Below, piece by piece: positions 53,082 to 53,148 of a DNA stretch of 53,148 bases (position 1 is the stretch's first letter; every line of letters begins with the position of its first letter). Made by a program: the position numbers and the translations under genes. The stretch is taken from assembly GCA_030596125.1 (NCBI GenBank), contig JAUVKT010000006.1, forward strand, positions 1 through 53,148, written 5' to 3'. The stretch comes from Bacteroidales bacterium. Lineage in GTDB: Bacteria > Bacteroidota > Bacteroidia > Bacteroidales > VadinHA17. Below the pieces are notes generated by a model. It made no database searches and was not told the DNA's origin. It worked only from the letters and a program-made list of their open reading frames with translations.

Positions 53082-53147
53082 TTATTTTTCCTTCTTTTTC
53101 ATTTTCCTTTTCTTATTATCTTGATCAAGTATTTTGAACTGATTCCC
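53082..53147 (-). CDS. Possible C-terminal end of a gene entering from the right
   Basis: On the minus strand an open frame enters from beyond the window edge and ends at TAA (53082-53084) with 21 codons visible. The visible tail is very basic (NKKRKMKKKEK). This is compatible with a real C-terminus but too short to identify; it could be an unrelated open frame. Confidence 0.25.
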   Translation of the reverse strand, partial: GNQFKILDQDNKKRKMKKKEK

Positions 53148-53148
53148 T

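Larger units (their letters stand above)
52359..53148. other. Repeat-rich stretch after tRNA-Ser without a supported gene
   Basis: About 0.8 kb with several hairpins and direct repeats. Inverted structures: 52405-52442 (gtacatac/gtatgtgc with an inner cgag/ctcg), 52455-52472 (caatacc/ggtattg followed by T-rich DNA), 52559-52577 (cccacgc/gcgtggg), 52579-52602 (10-bp ctcctccttt/aaaggaggag), 52909-52939 (11 bp, one G-U). Open frames here are short and repeat-derived. The only possible gene end is at 53082-53147 on the minus strand. Confidence 0.7.

Noticed and set aside
52898-53137. 79-codon plus-strand frame at the right edge
   Set aside because: It runs through the 21-bp direct repeats and a T-rich low-complexity stretch and resembles no known family. 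The start of the nearby MPQSL-like frame looked vaguely like a REP-associated transposase but is stopped after a few residues.

Overview
This AT-rich 53 kb chromosomal window comes from a member of the Bacteroidota, most likely a Bacteroidales/Marinilabiliales-type anaerobe. The evidence is a cargo protein with a type IX secretion (gliding-associated, CHU_C) C-terminus, an OMPP1/FadL-type outer-membrane protein, several families seen mainly in this phylum, promoters of the TTTG-N19-TAnnTTTG type, no obvious Shine-Dalgarno sequences, and a redox/PEP gene set (polyferredoxin, pyruvate phosphate dikinase, PEP carboxykinase) typical of anaerobes. No rRNA, CRISPR array, prophage or intact insertion sequence was found.

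Layout. 0-2.2 kb: 5' end of a pepD-like dipeptidase, then an isocitrate/isopropylmalate-type dehydrogenase with an HD-domain protein. 2.2-2.7 kb: gene-free stretch with a 23-unit heptamer array. 2.7-8.7 kb: a minus-strand DUF362 protein plus membrane polyferredoxin, divergent from larC-larE-larB (nickel-pincer cofactor synthesis, no larA nearby) and a WbqC-family gene. 8.7-12.7 kb: an outer-membrane protein and two low-complexity secreted proteins. 12.8-18.5 kb: proS, an unknown gene, a POTRA/beta-barrel protein and tilS. 18.5-25.7 kb: a seven-gene minus-strand operon pheA - aminotransferase - DAHP synthase/chorismate mutase - aroB - aroA - aroC - tyrA. Its leader carries two successive Phe/Tyr-rich leader peptides, each followed by an intrinsic terminator, behind a consensus promoter. 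This double attenuator is the most striking item in the window. 26-30 kb: nth and a large soluble hybrid histidine kinase. 30.2-36.5 kb: a minus-strand run aroQ - pyk - DUF6702-like - T9SS cargo - TPR protein. 36.6-44.8 kb: xerD, a metal-efflux permease with a fused HMA domain, ppdK, pckA, plsY and a nitroreductase. 44.9-52.1 kb: an aspartate-type aminotransferase, an unknown membrane-anchored protein, htpG, a class III aminotransferase with a LytTR regulator, trmH and an HU-family protein. 52.3 kb: tRNA-Ser(UGA), followed by about 0.7 kb of palindromic and direct repeats.

How the genes work together. The phe/tyr operon covers DAHP synthase, DHQ synthase, EPSP synthase, chorismate synthase, chorismate mutase, prephenate dehydratase, prephenate dehydrogenase and an aminotransferase; aroQ lies 10 kb away beside pyk, and aroE and aroK are not in the window. 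Pyk, PpdK and PckA together control the PEP node that also feeds the shikimate pathway. A recurrent feature of the intergenic DNA is short arrays with a 7-bp period but different sequences, mostly at gene 3' ends.
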